Assembly (NCBI GenBank): GCA_052148155.1
Contig: JBKQIY010000143.1
Span: 1 to 41,785, forward strand
Direction of reading: 5' to 3'
DNA from: JBBQER01 sp052148155
GTDB lineage: Bacteria > Actinomycetota > Acidimicrobiia > IMCC26256 > PALSA-610
DNA: 41,785 nucleotides
The notes under the pieces are model-generated. The model saw nothing but the letters and a program-made list of their open reading frames with translations. It was not told the origin of the DNA and did not search any database. This document shows positions 41,078-41,785 of the stretch, in pieces (the first letter of the stretch is position 1; every line of letters begins with the position of its first letter). A program made the translations under genes and the position numbers.

Positions 41078-41600
41078 CCCGTCGGATCATCGGTTCACGT
41101 CCGGATGAGAGCACGATCGAGACACGAGCCGAGAACTATGCGTGCCGTCCCGCCCGAGACACAGCTCGGTCCGTGAACGGATAGCCGGCCGTTCGGGCGG
41201 TTTCGCGTCCGACGGTCGTGACCTGCTCGCCGCGACGACATCGACCCGAACGGCCGCGATCCTCACTTTGACGGGCATGAGCGACCGAACCGGAACCCGA
41301 TCTGGAGTTCGAGACTGTCGTCCTTGCGGACCGCGAATCGCGCGGTCCGGCATCGGCTGCGCGAAGCGACCCCGCGAGCATGGTCGGGAACTCGATCCGG
41401 ACTGCGCTACATCCGGGATGTGACGACAGCCTGAGCACAACGGTCGTCGAGGCCGATCCGACAGCCCACTCGTGCGTTTGGTCGCACGCCCGGTCAGCTG
41501 AGATCCGGATCGGCGTCGCGCCGGAGCTTCTGGCCGCGGTCGCGCACCGAGAGGGTGCACCGAGTGCAGCCGAGGCGGCCGCCTTGGATGTGAAACGCGG
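41078..41600. other. 523-nt region without a clear gene
   Basis: No convincing gene. Minus-strand frame 41087-41560 is Arg/Ser/Pro-rich with no ribosome site, and plus-strand frames 41142-41423 and 41380-41706 look like by-products of GC-rich DNA. A hairpin GGACCGCG (41328-41335) and CGCGGTCC (41341-41348) with a 5-nt loop is present. It has no T-tract. Confidence 0.4.
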
Positions 41601-41783
41601 CTACGGACCGGGCGACGCCCGCGATTCGCGGCGATATCCCGAGGCGAGCAGGAAGAGTGCCATCACGACGAACGGAGCGAGCGCCAGCAGTGCGAACTCG
41701 GCGTAGTCGCGCTTGCCGAGCCGGTAGGTCGCGGCCTTCTTCTTCTTTTTCGCGGTGGGCTTGACGGTTCGGCCGCGCAGCAA
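41601..41783 (-). CDS. Small Lys-rich single-pass membrane protein (edge, possibly partial)
   Basis: About 60 residues are visible. A run of five Lys with further basic residues (about 10-25) precedes one hydrophobic helix (about 30-47, FALLALAPFVVMALFLLASG), then a short basic tail. The first codon in the window is TTG at 41783, two nt from the edge, so the true start may lie outside. Function is unknown. Basic residues before the helix suggest an N-in topology by the positive-inside rule. Confidence 0.55.
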   Translation of the reverse strand: MLRGRTVKPTAKKKKKAATYRLGKRDYAEFALLALAPFVVMALFLLASGYRRESRASPGP

Positions 41784-41785
41784 CA

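Noticed and set aside
41087..41560. Minus-strand 157-residue reading frame
   Set aside because: It is Arg/Pro/Ser-rich with no ribosome site and no recognisable fold. This is typical of a non-coding frame in high-GC DNA.

Overview
This is a high-GC, densely coding stretch with many GTG starts, frequent ATGA/TGATG overlaps, F420-type (LLM) and maleylpyruvate-isomerase-type enzymes, a wax-ester/diacylglycerol acyltransferase and an LPxTG-type surface protein. Together these point to an actinobacterium. I favour the Acidimicrobiia (Ilumatobacter-like), by inference from gene content only. No rRNA, tRNA, CRISPR array, transposase or phage gene was seen.

Region 1 (about 0.2-14.0 kb) is a cyclic-di-GMP signalling and surface-protein block. 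It holds three GGDEF-EAL proteins (1119-2582, 3289-5937, 9446-12352), one PAS-GGDEF protein (12409-14019), a STAS/SpoIIAA-like protein, small membrane or coiled-coil proteins, and two secreted Thr/Pro-rich proteins (6195-7199, an ice-binding-like DUF3494 protein, and 7735-8094). Six genes here are preceded by the same promoter-like signal, CTCAAG (or CCTAAG), then 14-15 nt, then a GCCGAT-like box, which resembles FliA/WhiG (sigma-28) promoters. The two secreted-protein genes also share an 86-nt leader, 82/86 identical, with a GAGA-tetraloop hairpin and a 3' pyrimidine strand able to pair with each gene's own Shine-Dalgarno sequence. Both proteins end exactly in LPHTL. This promoter + leader + LPHTL combination is the best candidate for an undescribed system in the window.

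Region 2 (14.0-24.2 kb) is mixed catabolism and regulation: three small VOC proteins, a SurE-like phosphatase, an epoxide-hydrolase-like alpha/beta hydrolase, an amidohydrolase, an operon of LLM oxidoreductase, D-aminoacylase-like protein and TauD-like dioxygenase under a divergent TetR regulator, and an ArsR-SRPBCC fusion divergent from a DinB/MDMPI-like protein.

Region 3 (24.7-32.8 kb) concerns acyl-CoA and lipids: acyl-CoA ligase, patatin, WS/DGAT, a second amidohydrolase, an mmsA-like aldehyde dehydrogenase, an alpha/beta hydrolase and a small Gly-rich membrane protein.

Region 4 (32.9-39.8 kb) is a divergent catabolic cluster around a TetR gene with overlapping, apparently leaderless promoters. 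One arm has an SDR-like protein whose Ser-X12-Tyr-X3-Arg motif fits a halohydrin dehalogenase, a DinB-like protein and a sulfatase. The other arm has TetR, SRPBCC, a second sulfatase and a FAD amine oxidoreductase.

The right end (39.8-41.8 kb) holds a secreted LPFTG cell-wall protein and the edge of a small Lys-rich membrane protein. Many genes in regions 2-4 have a TANNNT-type box 6-8 nt before the start codon, suggesting leaderless transcripts.
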